Assembly: GCF_900112845.1 (NCBI RefSeq) | Contig: NZ_FONG01000002.1 | Span: 434,001 to 498,000 of the forward strand | Source: Actinacidiphila alni | GTDB lineage: Bacteria > Actinomycetota > Actinomycetes > Streptomycetales > Streptomycetaceae | DNA: 64,000 nucleotides | Direction: 5' to 3' | Shown: positions 34,687 to 44,217 of the stretch, one piece after another | Layout of the letters: each line of letters opens with the position of its first letter | How positions within the stretch are numbered: the stretch's first letter is position 1 | Translations under genes and position numbers: made by a program | Notes under the pieces: generated by a model | The model's database searches: none | What the model was told of the DNA's origin: nothing | What the model saw: only the letters and a program-made list of their open reading frames with translations

Positions 34687-35505
34687 GTGAGCACCATGCC
34701 TTCCACATCGACAAGCACCGTCACAAGCTCCGCGAGCAGCGCCGCCCCCCTCGCGGGCGTCGGCGCCGCCACCACCGCCCCCGCCACCGACCTCGCGCGC
34801 CCCGACGGCTCGCCGGTGCGCGTCCTCGTCGTGGACGACGAGGCACCGCTCGCCGACCTGCTGTCGATGGCGCTGCGCTACGAGGGCTGGCAGGTCCGTA
34901 CCGAGGCCGACGGGGCCGGCGCGCTGCGCGCCGCCCGCGAGACCCGCCCGGACGCCGTCGTCCTCGACGTGATGCTGCCGGACATGGACGGCCTGGAGGT
35001 GCTGGCCAGGCTGCGCCGCGACACCCCGGACGTGCCGGTGCTGTTCCTGACCGCGAAGGACGCGGTCGAGGACCGGATCGCCGGGCTGACCGCGGGCGGC
35101 GACGACTACGTCACCAAGCCGTTCAGCCTGGAGGAGGTCGTGGCCCGGCTGCGCGGTCTGCTGCGCCGCTCCGGCGCCGCCGCCGTACGCAACGAGTCGC
35201 TGCTCGTCGTCGGCGACCTGATCCTCAACGAGGACAGCCACGAGGTCAGCCGCGGCGGTGACAACATCCACCTCACCGCGACCGAGTTCGAGCTGCTGCG
35301 CTACCTGATGCGCAATCCGCGCCGCGTGCTGAGCAAGGCGCAGATCCTGGACCGCGTCTGGTCCTACGACTTCGGTGGCCAGGCCAACGTCGTGGAGCTG
35401 TACATCAGTTACCTGCGCCGCAAGCTCGACGCGGGCCGCTCCCCGATGATCCACACCCGGCGCGGCGCCGGCTATCTGATCAAGCCCGCGGAGCCCGCCG
35501 CCTGA
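34687..35505 (+). CDS. OmpR-family response regulator
   Basis: The product has 272 residues. After a Ser/Thr/Ala-rich extension (1-43) the receiver domain has D50/D51, phospho-acceptor D94 (VVLDVMLPDMDG), Thr in FLTAKD and K144 (YVTKPF). The winged-helix domain contains HLTATEFELLRYLMRNPRRVLSK and RRGAGYLI. It is followed 19 bases later by its kinase gene, and then by two glycosyltransferase genes. GTG 34687 or ATG 34696 may be the start. It resembles TrcR-type regulators, but the signal is not known. Confidence 0.94.
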   Translation: MSTMPSTSTSTVTSSASSAAPLAGVGAATTAPATDLARPDGSPVRVLVVDDEAPLADLLSMALRYEGWQVRTEADGAGALRAARETRPDAVVLDVMLPDMDGLEVLARLRRDTPDVPVLFLTAKDAVEDRIAGLTAGGDDYVTKPFSLEEVVARLRGLLRRSGAAAVRNESLLVVGDLILNEDSHEVSRGGDNIHLTATEFELLRYLMRNPRRVLSKAQILDRVWSYDFGGQANVVELYISYLRRKLDAGRSPMIHTRRGAGYLIKPAEPAA

Positions 35506-35524
35506 CCCCGGGAGATCCCCCCTC

Positions 35525-37210
35525 ATGCCCAGCCGTCCCCGTCCCCGTCCACGCAAGTCCCGGTCCCGCTCGCGGAGCTGGTCCCGGCCCTGGTCGCTGC
35601 GCCGTCGCCTGGTCGCGTCCTGCGTCGCGCTGGTCGCCGTCGTGTGCGCGGTGATCGGTGCCGTCACGATATTCGCGCTGCACGACTTCCTGTACGGGCA
35701 GCTCGACGGCAAGGTGCGGGACGTGGCGATGCGCGCCGCGGGGCCGCACGCCGACGACCAGGGCGCTGTACCGCCGGCCGCCCGCGCCGGACGGCTGCCG
35801 CAGAATCTGCTGGACGACCGCCCGTTCGGCTTCCTGGCCGGCGGCGGCCAGCCCGGCGAGACGGTCGGCGCGATCGTCGGCGCCAACGGCGCGATCACCC
35901 AGGCCGCGGTCAGCGCCACGCCCTCGGGCGGCGGCCCGCTGGAGGCGGACTCGCTGACCAGGAGCCAGACGGCCGCCTTCGCCGCCGTCCCGCTGGACGG
36001 CAAGGTGCACACGCTCACCGTGCCGGGCCTCGGCACGTACCGCGTCGAGTCGGCGCGGCAGTCCGCGGACGGCACCACCGTCCTGGTGGGCCTGTCGACC
36101 TCCGGCGTGCAGGACACCCTCGACACCCTGATGTGGGTGGAGTTCTCGGTCGCCGCGGCCGGTCTGGTCGCCGCGGGCCTGGCGGGCGCCGCGCTGATGC
36201 GGATCGCCCTGCAACCGCTGCGCCGGGTCGCCGCCACCGCCACCCGTGTCTCCGAACTCCCTTTGCACAGCGGTGAGGTGGCGCTGCACGAACGCGTTCC
36301 CGACTCCGACACCGACCCGCGCACCGAGGTCGGCCAGGTCGGTGCGGCGCTCAACCGCATGCTGGGGCACGTCGGTTCGGCGCTGCACGCGCGCCAGGAG
36401 AGCGAGACGCGGGTCAGACAGTTCGTCGCGGACGCCAGCCACGAGCTGCGCACCCCGCTTGCCTCGATCCGCGGCTACGCCGAACTCACCCGCAGGGGAA
36501 CGGAATCCGTCGGCCCCGACACCCGGCACGCGCTCGGCCGGATCGAGTCCGAGGCCGGGCGGATGACGACGCTGGTGGAGGATCTGCTGCTGCTGGCCCG
36601 GCTGGACGCGGGCCGCCCGCTGAGCCTGGCCGAGACCGATCTGTCGCCGCTGGTGGTGGACGCGGTCAGCGACGCCCGCGCGGCCGGCCGCGACCACGTC
36701 TGGCGGCTCGACCTGCCGGACGACCCAGCGACCGTCAACGGCGACGCGCAGCGCCTGCACCAGGTGCTGACCAATCTGCTGGCCAACGCACGTACCCACA
36801 CCCCGCCCGGCACCACCGTCACCGCCCGGGTGACGCGCGAGGGCGCCGACATCCTCCTCCAGGTCGTGGACGACGGCCCGGGCATCCCCGCCGACCTGCA
36901 ACGCCAGGTCTTCGAACGGTTCGCGCGCGGCGACGCCTCCCGTACGCGTGGCAACGCCTCCCGTACGGGTACGGCGGGGGACGGTCCGGCCGGCCGTACG
37001 GGTACGGCGGCGGGCGGCAGTTCGGGCCTGGGCCTGGCCATCGTCCGCTCGGTGGTGACCGCTCACGGCGGCGAGGTGACCGTGGACAGCGTCCCGGGCC
37101 GCACCGCCTTCACCGTACGGTTGCGCGCGGCGGTACCTCCCGTGTCCCGGAAGACATCACCTGTCCCGCAGGACTCACAGGTACGGCCCAGGCTCAGCAC
37201 AAGGTCATGA
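35525..37210 (+). CDS. Sensor histidine kinase
   Basis: The product has 561 residues. A very basic N-terminus leads into TM1 (about 29-52), an extracytoplasmic sensor (about 53-198), TM2 (about 199-221) and HAMP. HisKA carries H306 in DASHELRTPLASIRGY. The ATPase domain has the N-box (LTNLLANARTHTPPG) and G-box VVDDGPGIP and ends SSGLGLAIVRS. Between the F-box and the last G-box sits an insertion (about 470-498) of repeated Ser-Arg-Thr-Gly units in the ATP lid. The partner is the regulator encoded just upstream. All catalytic residues are present. Confidence 0.94.
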   Translation: MPSRPRPRPRKSRSRSRSWSRPWSLRRRLVASCVALVAVVCAVIGAVTIFALHDFLYGQLDGKVRDVAMRAAGPHADDQGAVPPAARAGRLPQNLLDDRPFGFLAGGGQPGETVGAIVGANGAITQAAVSATPSGGGPLEADSLTRSQTAAFAAVPLDGKVHTLTVPGLGTYRVESARQSADGTTVLVGLSTSGVQDTLDTLMWVEFSVAAAGLVAAGLAGAALMRIALQPLRRVAATATRVSELPLHSGEVALHERVPDSDTDPRTEVGQVGAALNRMLGHVGSALHARQESETRVRQFVADASHELRTPLASIRGYAELTRRGTESVGPDTRHALGRIESEAGRMTTLVEDLLLLARLDAGRPLSLAETDLSPLVVDAVSDARAAGRDHVWRLDLPDDPATVNGDAQRLHQVLTNLLANARTHTPPGTTVTARVTREGADILLQVVDDGPGIPADLQRQVFERFARGDASRTRGNASRTGTAGDGPAGRTGTAAGGSSGLGLAIVRSVVTAHGGEVTVDSVPGRTAFTVRLRAAVPPVSRKTSPVPQDSQVRPRLSTRS

Positions 37211-37235
37211 CAGCGCCGCCGTCGAGGCTCACAGC

Positions 37236-38663
37236 ATGCGAACCAACCTCGGCAATCTGCCCGCCCGGCAGCACCTGCCGGCCGTGGCCGCAGCTCCGCA
37301 GGACCCGGCAGGACCGGGCCCGTCGAGTCCGCCGGCGCGTCCGGTGCTCGACGTCGTCGTCCCCGTGTACAACGAGGAACGCGACCTGGAGCCCAGCGTC
37401 CGCCGCCTGCACGCGCACCTGTCGGACACCTTCCCCTACCCCTTCCGGATCACCGTCGCCGACAACGCCAGTACGGACCTGACGTCCGCGGTGGCGAAGG
37501 CGCTGGCCGCCGAACTCCCCGAGGTCGAGTCCTTCCGGCTCGAACGCAAGGGCCGCGGCCTGGCGTTGCGCACGGTGTGGTCCGCGTCCGACGCGCCCGT
37601 GCTGGCGTACATGGACGTGGATCTGTCCACCGACCTCAACGCGCTGCTGCCGCTGGTCGCGCCGCTGATCTCCGGTCACTCCGACCTGGCGATCGGCTCG
37701 CGGCTGGCCCGCTCCTCGCGCGTGGTGCGCGGCGCGAAAAGGGAGTTCATCTCCCGCGCCTACAACCTGCTCCTGCGCGGCTCGCTCGCCGCGCGCTTCT
37801 CCGACGCGCAGTGCGGCTTCAAGGCCATCAGGGGCGATGTCGCGCAGCGGCTGCTGCCGATGGTCGAGGACTCCGGCTGGTTCTTCGACACCGAGATGCT
37901 GGTGCTCGCCGAGCGCGCGGGCCTGCGCATCCACGAAGTGCCGGTCGACTGGGTCGACGACCCGGACAGCAGCGTCGACATCGTCCGTACCGCCGCCGAC
38001 GACCTGCGCGGGGTGTGGCGGGTCGGACGCGCCCTGGCCACCGGGCAGTTGGCGCTCGACCGGCTGCGGCGGCCCTTCGGCGACGACCCGCGCGACCGCG
38101 AACTGCCCGGCGTCCCCGCGGGACTGGCCCGCCAGCTCGTCGGCTTCTGCGTCGTCGGCGCGCTCAGCACCCTGGTCTACCTGGCGCTCTTCTCGCTCTT
38201 CCGGCTCGGCACCGGCTCCCAAGTGGCCAACGCCCTGGCCCTGTTGGTGTCCGCGCTCGGCAACACCGCCGCCAACCGGCGGCTCACCTTCGGCGTACGC
38301 GGCCGGGACCGGGCCGTACGCCACCAGGCGCAGGGGCTGGTCGTCTTCGCCATCGGCCTCGCGCTCACCAGCGGTTCGCTGGCCGCGCTGCACGCGGCGT
38401 CGGCCCGGCCGGACCACAGCAGTGAACTGGCCGTGCTGATCGCGGCGAATCTCGCCGCGACGGTGCTGCGCTTCCTGCTCTTCCGGGCCTGGGTCTTCCC
38501 GGACCCGGAACCCGTATCGGACCCGGACCCGAATCCGGACCCGAATCCGAACACGTACGCGAATCCTGACCTCCGTCCGGCCCCGGCTCCGGCCACGTAC
38601 GACGTCGGCATCGACCGGAGCCACGGCCTCGACCCCCACGACGACTTGAGGAGGGCGCGATGA
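37236..38663 (+). CDS. Glycosyltransferase family 2 fused to GtrA membrane domain
   Basis: The product has 475 residues. The GT2 domain (about 35-275) has VLDVVVPVYNEERDLEPSV, VADNAST and DxD at 127-129 (YMDVDLSTD). It resembles dolichyl/undecaprenyl-phosphate sugar synthases. The C-terminal GtrA-like domain (about 286-425) has four hydrophobic helices (LVGFCVVGALSTLVYLALF and following) and would flip or anchor the lipid-linked sugar. A DPDPNPDPNPN-type repeat tail follows. The stop overlaps the next gene, a GT39 enzyme that could use the lipid-linked sugar as donor, so the pair likely glycosylates an envelope component. Confidence 0.9.
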   Translation: MRTNLGNLPARQHLPAVAAAPQDPAGPGPSSPPARPVLDVVVPVYNEERDLEPSVRRLHAHLSDTFPYPFRITVADNASTDLTSAVAKALAAELPEVESFRLERKGRGLALRTVWSASDAPVLAYMDVDLSTDLNALLPLVAPLISGHSDLAIGSRLARSSRVVRGAKREFISRAYNLLLRGSLAARFSDAQCGFKAIRGDVAQRLLPMVEDSGWFFDTEMLVLAERAGLRIHEVPVDWVDDPDSSVDIVRTAADDLRGVWRVGRALATGQLALDRLRRPFGDDPRDRELPGVPAGLARQLVGFCVVGALSTLVYLALFSLFRLGTGSQVANALALLVSALGNTAANRRLTFGVRGRDRAVRHQAQGLVVFAIGLALTSGSLAALHAASARPDHSSELAVLIAANLAATVLRFLLFRAWVFPDPEPVSDPDPNPDPNPNTYANPDLRPAPAPATYDVGIDRSHGLDPHDDLRRAR

Positions 38664-40906
38664 GCGCGCCGGGCAACACCACAGTGGACACGGACGTGTT
38701 CGGCCAGCCGGTCGTGCCGCGCGACGAACCCGAACGCGGAAAACGGGCGCGGGCACGGGACTTCGGGCGGCGCGCCTGGCGCGGCCGGGCCGAGGACGCG
38801 GCCTGGGTGCGCCCGGCCTTCCTCGCCCTGCTGCTCGGCACCCTCGTCCTCTACCTGTGGAATCTGAACTCCGCCGGATACGCCAACTCCTTCTACTCCG
38901 CGGCCGTCCAGGCCGGCAGCGAGAGCTGGAAGGCGTTCTTCTTCGGCTCCTCCGACGCCGCGAACTCCATCACCGTCGACAAGCCGCCGGCCGCGCTGTG
39001 GCCGATGGCGCTGTCGGTCCGGCTGTTCGGCCTCGGCTCCTGGCAGATCCTGGTGCCCGAGGCGCTGATGGGCGTCGCGACGGTCGGGGTGCTCTACGCG
39101 GCCGTACGCCGCAGGTTCAGCGCGGGCGCGGGCCTGCTCGCGGGCGCGGTGCTCGCGCTCACCCCGGTCGCGGCGCTGATGTTCCGCTTCAACAACCCCG
39201 ACGCGCTGCTGGCGCTGCTCATGGTCGTCGCCGTCTACGGGGTGCTGCGCGCGCTGGAGGACGCGCGGACGAAGTGGCTGCTCCTCGCGGGCGTGGCCTT
39301 CGGCTTCGCCTTCCTCACCAAGACCCTCCAAGCGTGGCTGATCGTGCCGCCGCTCGCGCTCGTCTACGCGATGTGCGCGCCGACGACGCTGCGCCGCCGC
39401 ATCCTCCAACTCCTGGGCGCGGGGGGCGCGATGGTGGTCTCCGGCGGCTGGTGGGTGACGATCGTCGAGCTGTGGCCGAAGTCGTCCCGGCCGTACATCG
39501 GCGGCTCGCAGGACAACAGCTTCCTGTCGCTGACCTTCGGCTACAACGGCTTCGGCCGGATCACCGGCAATGAGACCGGCTCGGTCGGAGGCGGTGGCGG
39601 CGGGCGCGGGCCCGGCGGTGGCGGGGGCGGCGGCATGTGGGGCGAGACCGGTATCGGCCGGCTCTTCAACTCCGAGATGGGCGGCCAGATTTCATGGCTG
39701 CTGCCCGCGGCCTTCGCCCTCCTGGTCGCCGGACTCTGGCTGACCCGGCGCGCCCGGCGCACCGACGCCACCCGGGCGGCGTTCCTGGTGTGGGGCGGCG
39801 CGCTGCTGATCACCTTCGCGACCTTCAGCTTCATGTCCGGGATCTTCCACCAGTACTACAACATCGCCCTCGCGCCGTACATCGCGGCGGTCGTCGGCAT
39901 GGGCGCCGCCCTGCTCTGGGAACGGCGCCGGCACATCGCCGCCGCGGCGACGCTCGCGGCCGTCGTCCTCGGCACGGCCGTCTGGTCCTATGTCCTCCTC
40001 GACCGTTCCTCGGACTGGCTTCCCTGGCTGCGCGCGGCCGTCCTCATCGGCGGCTTCGTGGCCGCCGCCGGCCTGATCGCGGGCGCGATGCCGGGCGTAC
40101 GGATCGCCGCGCGGCTCGGCCTGATCGGCGCGGTCGTCGGTATCGCCGCGGCTCTCGGCGGGCCCGTCGCGTACAGCCTGAACACGGTGAACACCGGGCA
40201 CTCCGGCTCCATCGTCACGGCAGGCCCCGCCGTCCAGGGCGGCGGCATGGGCGGCTTCCCCGGCGGCGGCCGCGCGCCCGGCGGGACCGGCGGACGCGGC
40301 GGCTTCCCCGGCGGCGGGATGCCGCCCGGCATGGGCGGCGGCACCGGCGGTACGGGCACGGGGGGTACGGCCAACGGCGGTACGGGTACCGGCCAGAACG
40401 GTCAGCAGCCCACCATGCCGGGTGGCCAGGGCAGCCAGAACGGCCAAGGCGGCCAGGGCGCGCCGAACTTCGGCGGCAACGGAACCGGCACGGGAGACGG
40501 CGCCGGTCGCGGCAACGGGGGAGGCGGCGGTATGAGCGGCCTGCTCAACGGCACCCAGGTCTCCGCCGCGATGAAGAAGGCGCTGCTCGCCGACGCGGAC
40601 ACGTACACATGGGTCGCCGCCGCGATCGGCTCGCAGAACCAGGCGAGCTACCAACTCGCCACGGGCAAGCCGGTGATGTCCATCGGCGGCTTCAACGGCA
40701 GTGACCCGTCGCCGACGCTCGCCCAGTTCAAGAAGTACGTCTCCGACGGGCGGATCCACTACTTCCTCGGCGGCGGCCAGGGCGGTGGCGGCGGCATGGG
40801 CGGCTCCGGCACCGCCTCCGCGATCACCACGTGGGTCGAGGCGAACTTCACCGCCAAGACGGTGGGCGGCACGACCGTCTACGACCTGACGTCGCCCAAG
40901 TCCTGA
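38660..40906 (+). CDS. GT39/ArnT-like polyprenyl-phosphate glycosyltransferase
   Basis: The product has 748 residues and about ten to twelve membrane helices (about 50-495). Motifs of the ArnT/YkcB group are YANSFYSAAVQAGSESWKAFFFGS and ITVDKPPAALWPMALS (acidic residue near the membrane face), then FRFNNPDALLALLMV. A Gly-rich loop (about 306-330) and a long Gly-rich periplasmic tail (about 527-635) precede a C-terminal soluble domain (about 636-748). The start overlaps the GT2-GtrA gene (ATGA), giving translational coupling. It probably transfers a sugar from the lipid carrier made by its partner to a surface acceptor. Confidence 0.9.
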   Translation: MSAPGNTTVDTDVFGQPVVPRDEPERGKRARARDFGRRAWRGRAEDAAWVRPAFLALLLGTLVLYLWNLNSAGYANSFYSAAVQAGSESWKAFFFGSSDAANSITVDKPPAALWPMALSVRLFGLGSWQILVPEALMGVATVGVLYAAVRRRFSAGAGLLAGAVLALTPVAALMFRFNNPDALLALLMVVAVYGVLRALEDARTKWLLLAGVAFGFAFLTKTLQAWLIVPPLALVYAMCAPTTLRRRILQLLGAGGAMVVSGGWWVTIVELWPKSSRPYIGGSQDNSFLSLTFGYNGFGRITGNETGSVGGGGGGRGPGGGGGGGMWGETGIGRLFNSEMGGQISWLLPAAFALLVAGLWLTRRARRTDATRAAFLVWGGALLITFATFSFMSGIFHQYYNIALAPYIAAVVGMGAALLWERRRHIAAAATLAAVVLGTAVWSYVLLDRSSDWLPWLRAAVLIGGFVAAAGLIAGAMPGVRIAARLGLIGAVVGIAAALGGPVAYSLNTVNTGHSGSIVTAGPAVQGGGMGGFPGGGRAPGGTGGRGGFPGGGMPPGMGGGTGGTGTGGTANGGTGTGQNGQQPTMPGGQGSQNGQGGQGAPNFGGNGTGTGDGAGRGNGGGGGMSGLLNGTQVSAAMKKALLADADTYTWVAAAIGSQNQASYQLATGKPVMSIGGFNGSDPSPTLAQFKKYVSDGRIHYFLGGGQGGGGGMGGSGTASAITTWVEANFTAKTVGGTTVYDLTSPKS

Positions 40907-40917
40907 TCCTCGGCAAG

Positions 40918-41070
40918 GGTGCCCGACAAGGGGCGCGGGGAACTGCGCGAGCAACTCACCACCGCGGTGCGGCTTACAGACACGCTTCCAATGGGGCAGA
41001 CGCTGTCTGTTCCGCGACCACCGGCCGGTGGGGGCTGAGCGCGCAGTTCCCCGCGCCCCTGTCGGGCACC
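40918..41070 (-). repeat. Dispersed inverted-end element, copy A
   Basis: The 153-bp element has ends AAGGGGCGCGGGGAACTGCG and its near-perfect inverted copy at 41040-41060, flanked by GTGCCCGAC/GTCGGGCAC. Read on the minus strand, its interior (CCCCCACCGGCCGGTGGTCG, then ACAGCGTCTGCCCC) matches copy B at 54288. It fills the gap between the convergent GT39 and PPOX genes and may also act as a terminator. Confidence 0.85.
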
Positions 41071-41102
41071 CATTTCCCGCAAGGCGCCCCGCCAGGAGCC
41101 GG

Positions 41103-41564
41103 TCAGGCCAGGCGGGCCGGGAAGCCGCCGGTGGCGATGGGGCCCCAGCGTTCCGGGGTGACGCGGATCAGGGACTTGCCCTGGCGGACCATCGCTTCGC
41201 GATACTCCGCCCAGTCGGGGTGCTCGCCGGAGATGTTGCGGAAGTACTCGACGAGGGGCTCGACGGACTCGGGGCTGTCGATGACCTCGGCGGTGCCGTC
41301 GACCTGGACCCAGGGCCCGTTCCACTCGTCGGAGAGGATCACGAGCGAGGTCCGCGGGTCGCGGCGGGCGTTGCGGGTCTTGGCCCGCTCGGGGTAGGTG
41401 GAGACGACGATGCGCCCGGAGTCGTCGACCCCGCAGGTGAGCGGGGACGCCTGGGGCCGCCCGTCGGCGCGGGTGGTGAGCAGGATCGCCCGGTGCCGGG
41501 GCCGGACGAAGTCCAGCAGCTCGTCGAGCGAGACGGTCGTGTTCGTGGCGATGTTGGGAGCCAT
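41103..41564 (-). CDS. PPOX-class F420-dependent oxidoreductase-like protein
   Basis: The 153-residue split-barrel protein has HRAILLTTRADGRPQASPLTCGVDD, VSTYPERAKTRNARRDPRTSLVIL and WVQVDGTAEVID. This pattern matches actinobacterial PPOX-class F420-binding proteins that reduce quinones or other substrates with F420H2. It is not closely similar to the other PPOX protein of the window (30420). It is a single gene between the repeat element and a tandem-repeat intergenic region. Confidence 0.87.
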   Translation of the reverse strand: MAPNIATNTTVSLDELLDFVRPRHRAILLTTRADGRPQASPLTCGVDDSGRIVVSTYPERAKTRNARRDPRTSLVILSDEWNGPWVQVDGTAEVIDSPESVEPLVEYFRNISGEHPDWAEYREAMVRQGKSLIRVTPERWGPIATGGFPARLA

Positions 41565-41893
41565 GCCAGCACCCTACGACCTACGCCGGACCCCGGCCGG
41601 AGGCGAAACCTCGGACGGACCCGACCGAAGACAGAATCCCGGCCTGAGGCGGAGTCTCGGCCGAAGACAGAACCCCGGCCGAAGGCAGAACCGGCCGACA
41701 ACAGAACCTCAGCCGGAGGCGAAACGTCGGGCGGCCGCCGTGCCGTGATCCGGCTCCGGCGGCACACCCTTCGTGCTGGGCCCCGCGGACGGCCTCGGCC
41801 GTCCCCTGCTCCGGCCGTCCGCCGGGGCCCGGTCCCGCGCCGCCGTCCTGGACCTCTCCGCAGTGGAACAGGACGGCCTGCGCGGGAAACCCG
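41565..41893. other. Intergenic with degenerate 18-bp tandem repeats
   Basis: No gene is seen. From about 41594 to 41730 some seven diverged copies of a unit like GGCCGAAGACAGAACCCC follow each other. The rest (41730-41893) has no recognisable feature. Confidence 0.65.
41594..41730 (+). repeat. Degenerate tandem repeat, unit about 18 bp
   Basis: Units such as ACCGAAGACAGAATCCC, GGCCGAAGACAGAACCCC, GGCCGAAGGCAGAACC and GGCCGACAACAGAACCTC are consecutive; older copies flank them. They do not form part of a reading frame I would accept. Confidence 0.75.
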
Positions 41894-43603
41894 TTACCGG
41901 TCCGGCGACCGGTCACGCAGCGCGCGGGCCTCGGGCGTACCCGCCTGCGTCGCGGCGATCTCCGGGGCACCGGTCTCGGCCGCGGCGACCTCGGCCGCGG
42001 CCACTTCCGCTGCCCGGCCCGTACCCGCCTCCGCCTGCTGCAAACCGCTGCGGGTCCGCAGAGCGACCTCCTTGACGAACACCACCAGCAGGAAGGAGAT
42101 CAGGGCGAAGGGCGCGGCGTACAGGAAGACGTCGCCGATGCCGTGGCCGTACGCGTTCTCCACCACGCCCCTCACCGGCTGCGGCAGTTGGGAGACGTCC
42201 GGGATGCCGCCGCCGGTCCCGGCACCGGAGATGTGGTGCTCGGCCAGGCCGGTGGAGACGAAGTGCGTGACGCGGTTGCCGAGGACGGCGCCGAGCGCGG
42301 TGACGCCGACGGCGCCGCCGAGCGACCGGAAGAAGGTCACCAGGGAGCTGGCCGAGCCGAGGTCCGCCACGGACACCTGGTTCTGCACGGCGAGCACGAG
42401 ATTCTGCATCATCATGCCGACGCCGAGGCCCAACAGCGCCATGTAGACGGCGACTTCGGCGTACGGGGTGTCGTCGCGGATCATGCCGAGGGTGGCCGCG
42501 CCCGCGGTGAGCAGCACACCGCCGGAGACCAGGAACGCCTTCCAGCGGCCGGTGCGGGTGATGATCTGGCCGGAGACGGTCGAGGCGACGAACAGCCCGC
42601 CGATCAGCGGGATCGTCATGATCCCGGACATCGTCGGGGTCTTGCCGCGGGCGAGCTGGAAGTACTGGCTCAGGAAGACGGTGCCGGCGAACATCGCGAC
42701 GCCGACGAAGAGGCTGGCGACGGAGGCCAGCGAGATCGTCTTGTTGCGGAACAGCCGCAGCGGGACGATCGGTTCGGCCGCGCGGGACTCGGCGACGACG
42801 AAGAGCAGGCCGAGGACGAGCGCCAGCGGCACCATCACACAGGTCTGCCAGGACAGCCACGGGTAGCTCTCGCCGCCGAGCGAGACCCACACCATCAGCA
42901 GCGAGACGGCCGCGGTGATCAGGAAGGCGCCGGTCCAGTCGATCCGCACCTTGCGCCGGGTCAACGGCAGGTGCAGCGTCTTCTGCAGCACTATCAGCGC
43001 GGCGACCGCGAAGGGCACACCGACGTAGAAGCACCAGCGCCAGCCGAGCGTGGAGTCGACGATGACGCCGCCGATCAGCGGGCCGCCGACGGTGGCGACG
43101 GCGAAGGTCGCGCCGAGGTAGCCGCTGTACCGGCCGCGCTCCCGCGGCGAGATCATCGCGGCCATGATGACCTGCGACAGCGCGGACAGGCCGCCGGCGC
43201 CGACCCCCTGCACGAGGCGGCAGGCGATCAGCATGCCGGGGCTGGTGGAGAAGCCGGCCACGATCGAGCCGACCACGTAGATCACCAGCGACAGCTGGAT
43301 CAGCAGCTTCTTGCTGAACAGGTCGGAGAGCTTGCCCCAGATCGGGGTGGTCGCGGTGACCGCGAGCAGCGAGGCGGTGACCACCCAGGTGTACGCGCTC
43401 TGCCCGCCGCCGATGTCGGCGAGGATGCGGGGCAGGGCGTTGGAGACGATCGTGGACGACAGGATCGCCACGAACAGGCCGAGCAGCAGCCCGGACAGCG
43501 CCTCCATGATCTGCCGGTGCGACATGGGCGCGGACGCCTCGCCGCCGTGGCCCGGTGCCGGGGACTGCCCGTCCCGCGTACCGGCCTGGGTTGTCGATGC
43601 CAT
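41894..43603 (-). CDS. MFS drug exporter, DHA2 (14-helix) family
   Basis: The product has 569 residues and about 14 membrane helices (about 30-525). DHA2 motifs are present: motif A GKLSDLFSKKLL after helix 2, RLVQGVGAGGLSALS in helix 4, and motif C-like GATFAVATVGGPLIGGVIVD in helix 5. It exports drugs or toxic metabolites by proton antiport. The C-terminal tail has Ala/Glu repeats (AAEVAAAEVAAAETGAPEIA). It is preceded by a MarR gene on the same strand, 29 bases away, so a repressor-exporter operon is likely. Confidence 0.93.
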   Translation of the reverse strand: MASTTQAGTRDGQSPAPGHGGEASAPMSHRQIMEALSGLLLGLFVAILSSTIVSNALPRILADIGGGQSAYTWVVTASLLAVTATTPIWGKLSDLFSKKLLIQLSLVIYVVGSIVAGFSTSPGMLIACRLVQGVGAGGLSALSQVIMAAMISPRERGRYSGYLGATFAVATVGGPLIGGVIVDSTLGWRWCFYVGVPFAVAALIVLQKTLHLPLTRRKVRIDWTGAFLITAAVSLLMVWVSLGGESYPWLSWQTCVMVPLALVLGLLFVVAESRAAEPIVPLRLFRNKTISLASVASLFVGVAMFAGTVFLSQYFQLARGKTPTMSGIMTIPLIGGLFVASTVSGQIITRTGRWKAFLVSGGVLLTAGAATLGMIRDDTPYAEVAVYMALLGLGVGMMMQNLVLAVQNQVSVADLGSASSLVTFFRSLGGAVGVTALGAVLGNRVTHFVSTGLAEHHISGAGTGGGIPDVSQLPQPVRGVVENAYGHGIGDVFLYAAPFALISFLLVVFVKEVALRTRSGLQQAEAGTGRAAEVAAAEVAAAETGAPEIAATQAGTPEARALRDRSPDR

Positions 43604-43632
43604 CGTCAGTCCTCTTCAGCCTTTCTGAGCGC

Positions 43633-44145
43633 TCAGCCCTGGTGGGCGGGCGGTATGGAGTGCGGGTGCGCGCCGGCCGTCGCGCGGTCCGCCGTACCGG
43701 CGCGGTGCGCGGCGGTACGGCAGTCGCCGAAGCTGACGCGCAGCCGCGCGAGCAGTTCGGAGAGCCGGGCCACGTCGGCGTCCGGCCAGTCGGCCAGGTG
43801 GTCGGCGACCACGGCGGCGGCCCGGTCGGAGGAGGCGCGCAGGGTCGCGGCGCCGCGTTCGGTCAGCCGTAGCAGCCGGGACCTGCGGTCCAGCGGGTCC
43901 GGGGCCCGGTCGATCCAGCCGTGCTCGACGCCGAAGGCGACATGGCGGCTGGTCACGGACATGTCGACGTCCAGCAGCTCGGCGAGGCGGCTCATCCGCA
44001 GCTCGCCGTGCCGGTCGAGGACGCCGAGCACCATCACGGCGGTGAGCGGGGTCTGCGGCGGCATCCCGCGGGAGATCTCCCGGCTCACGACGAAGGTGGC
44101 GCGCAGCTGGTGGGCGAGTTCGACGCACTGTTCGCGATCGGCCAT
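43633..44145 (-). CDS. MarR-family transcriptional regulator
   Basis: The 170-residue protein has the MarR winged helix: LTAVMVLGVLDRHGELRMSRLAELLDVDMSVTSRHV, then the wing RAPDPLDRRSRLLRLTERG. It is first in an operon with the DHA2 exporter. An inverted repeat (44218-44234) upstream is a candidate operator, so it probably represses itself and the exporter until a ligand binds. Confidence 0.93.
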   Translation of the reverse strand: MADREQCVELAHQLRATFVVSREISRGMPPQTPLTAVMVLGVLDRHGELRMSRLAELLDVDMSVTSRHVAFGVEHGWIDRAPDPLDRRSRLLRLTERGAATLRASSDRAAAVVADHLADWPDADVARLSELLARLRVSFGDCRTAAHRAGTADRATAGAHPHSIPPAHQG

Positions 44146-44217
44146 GCCGTACGGTCACCCGCCTCTCCGCCTGCTGTGCGCCCGCTGTCCCGTGACTGTG
44201 CCGCACCTGTGATGATT

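Noticed and set aside
34687..36453. Large minus-strand frames opposite the response regulator and kinase
   Set aside because: They are shadows of two genes with complete domain motifs.
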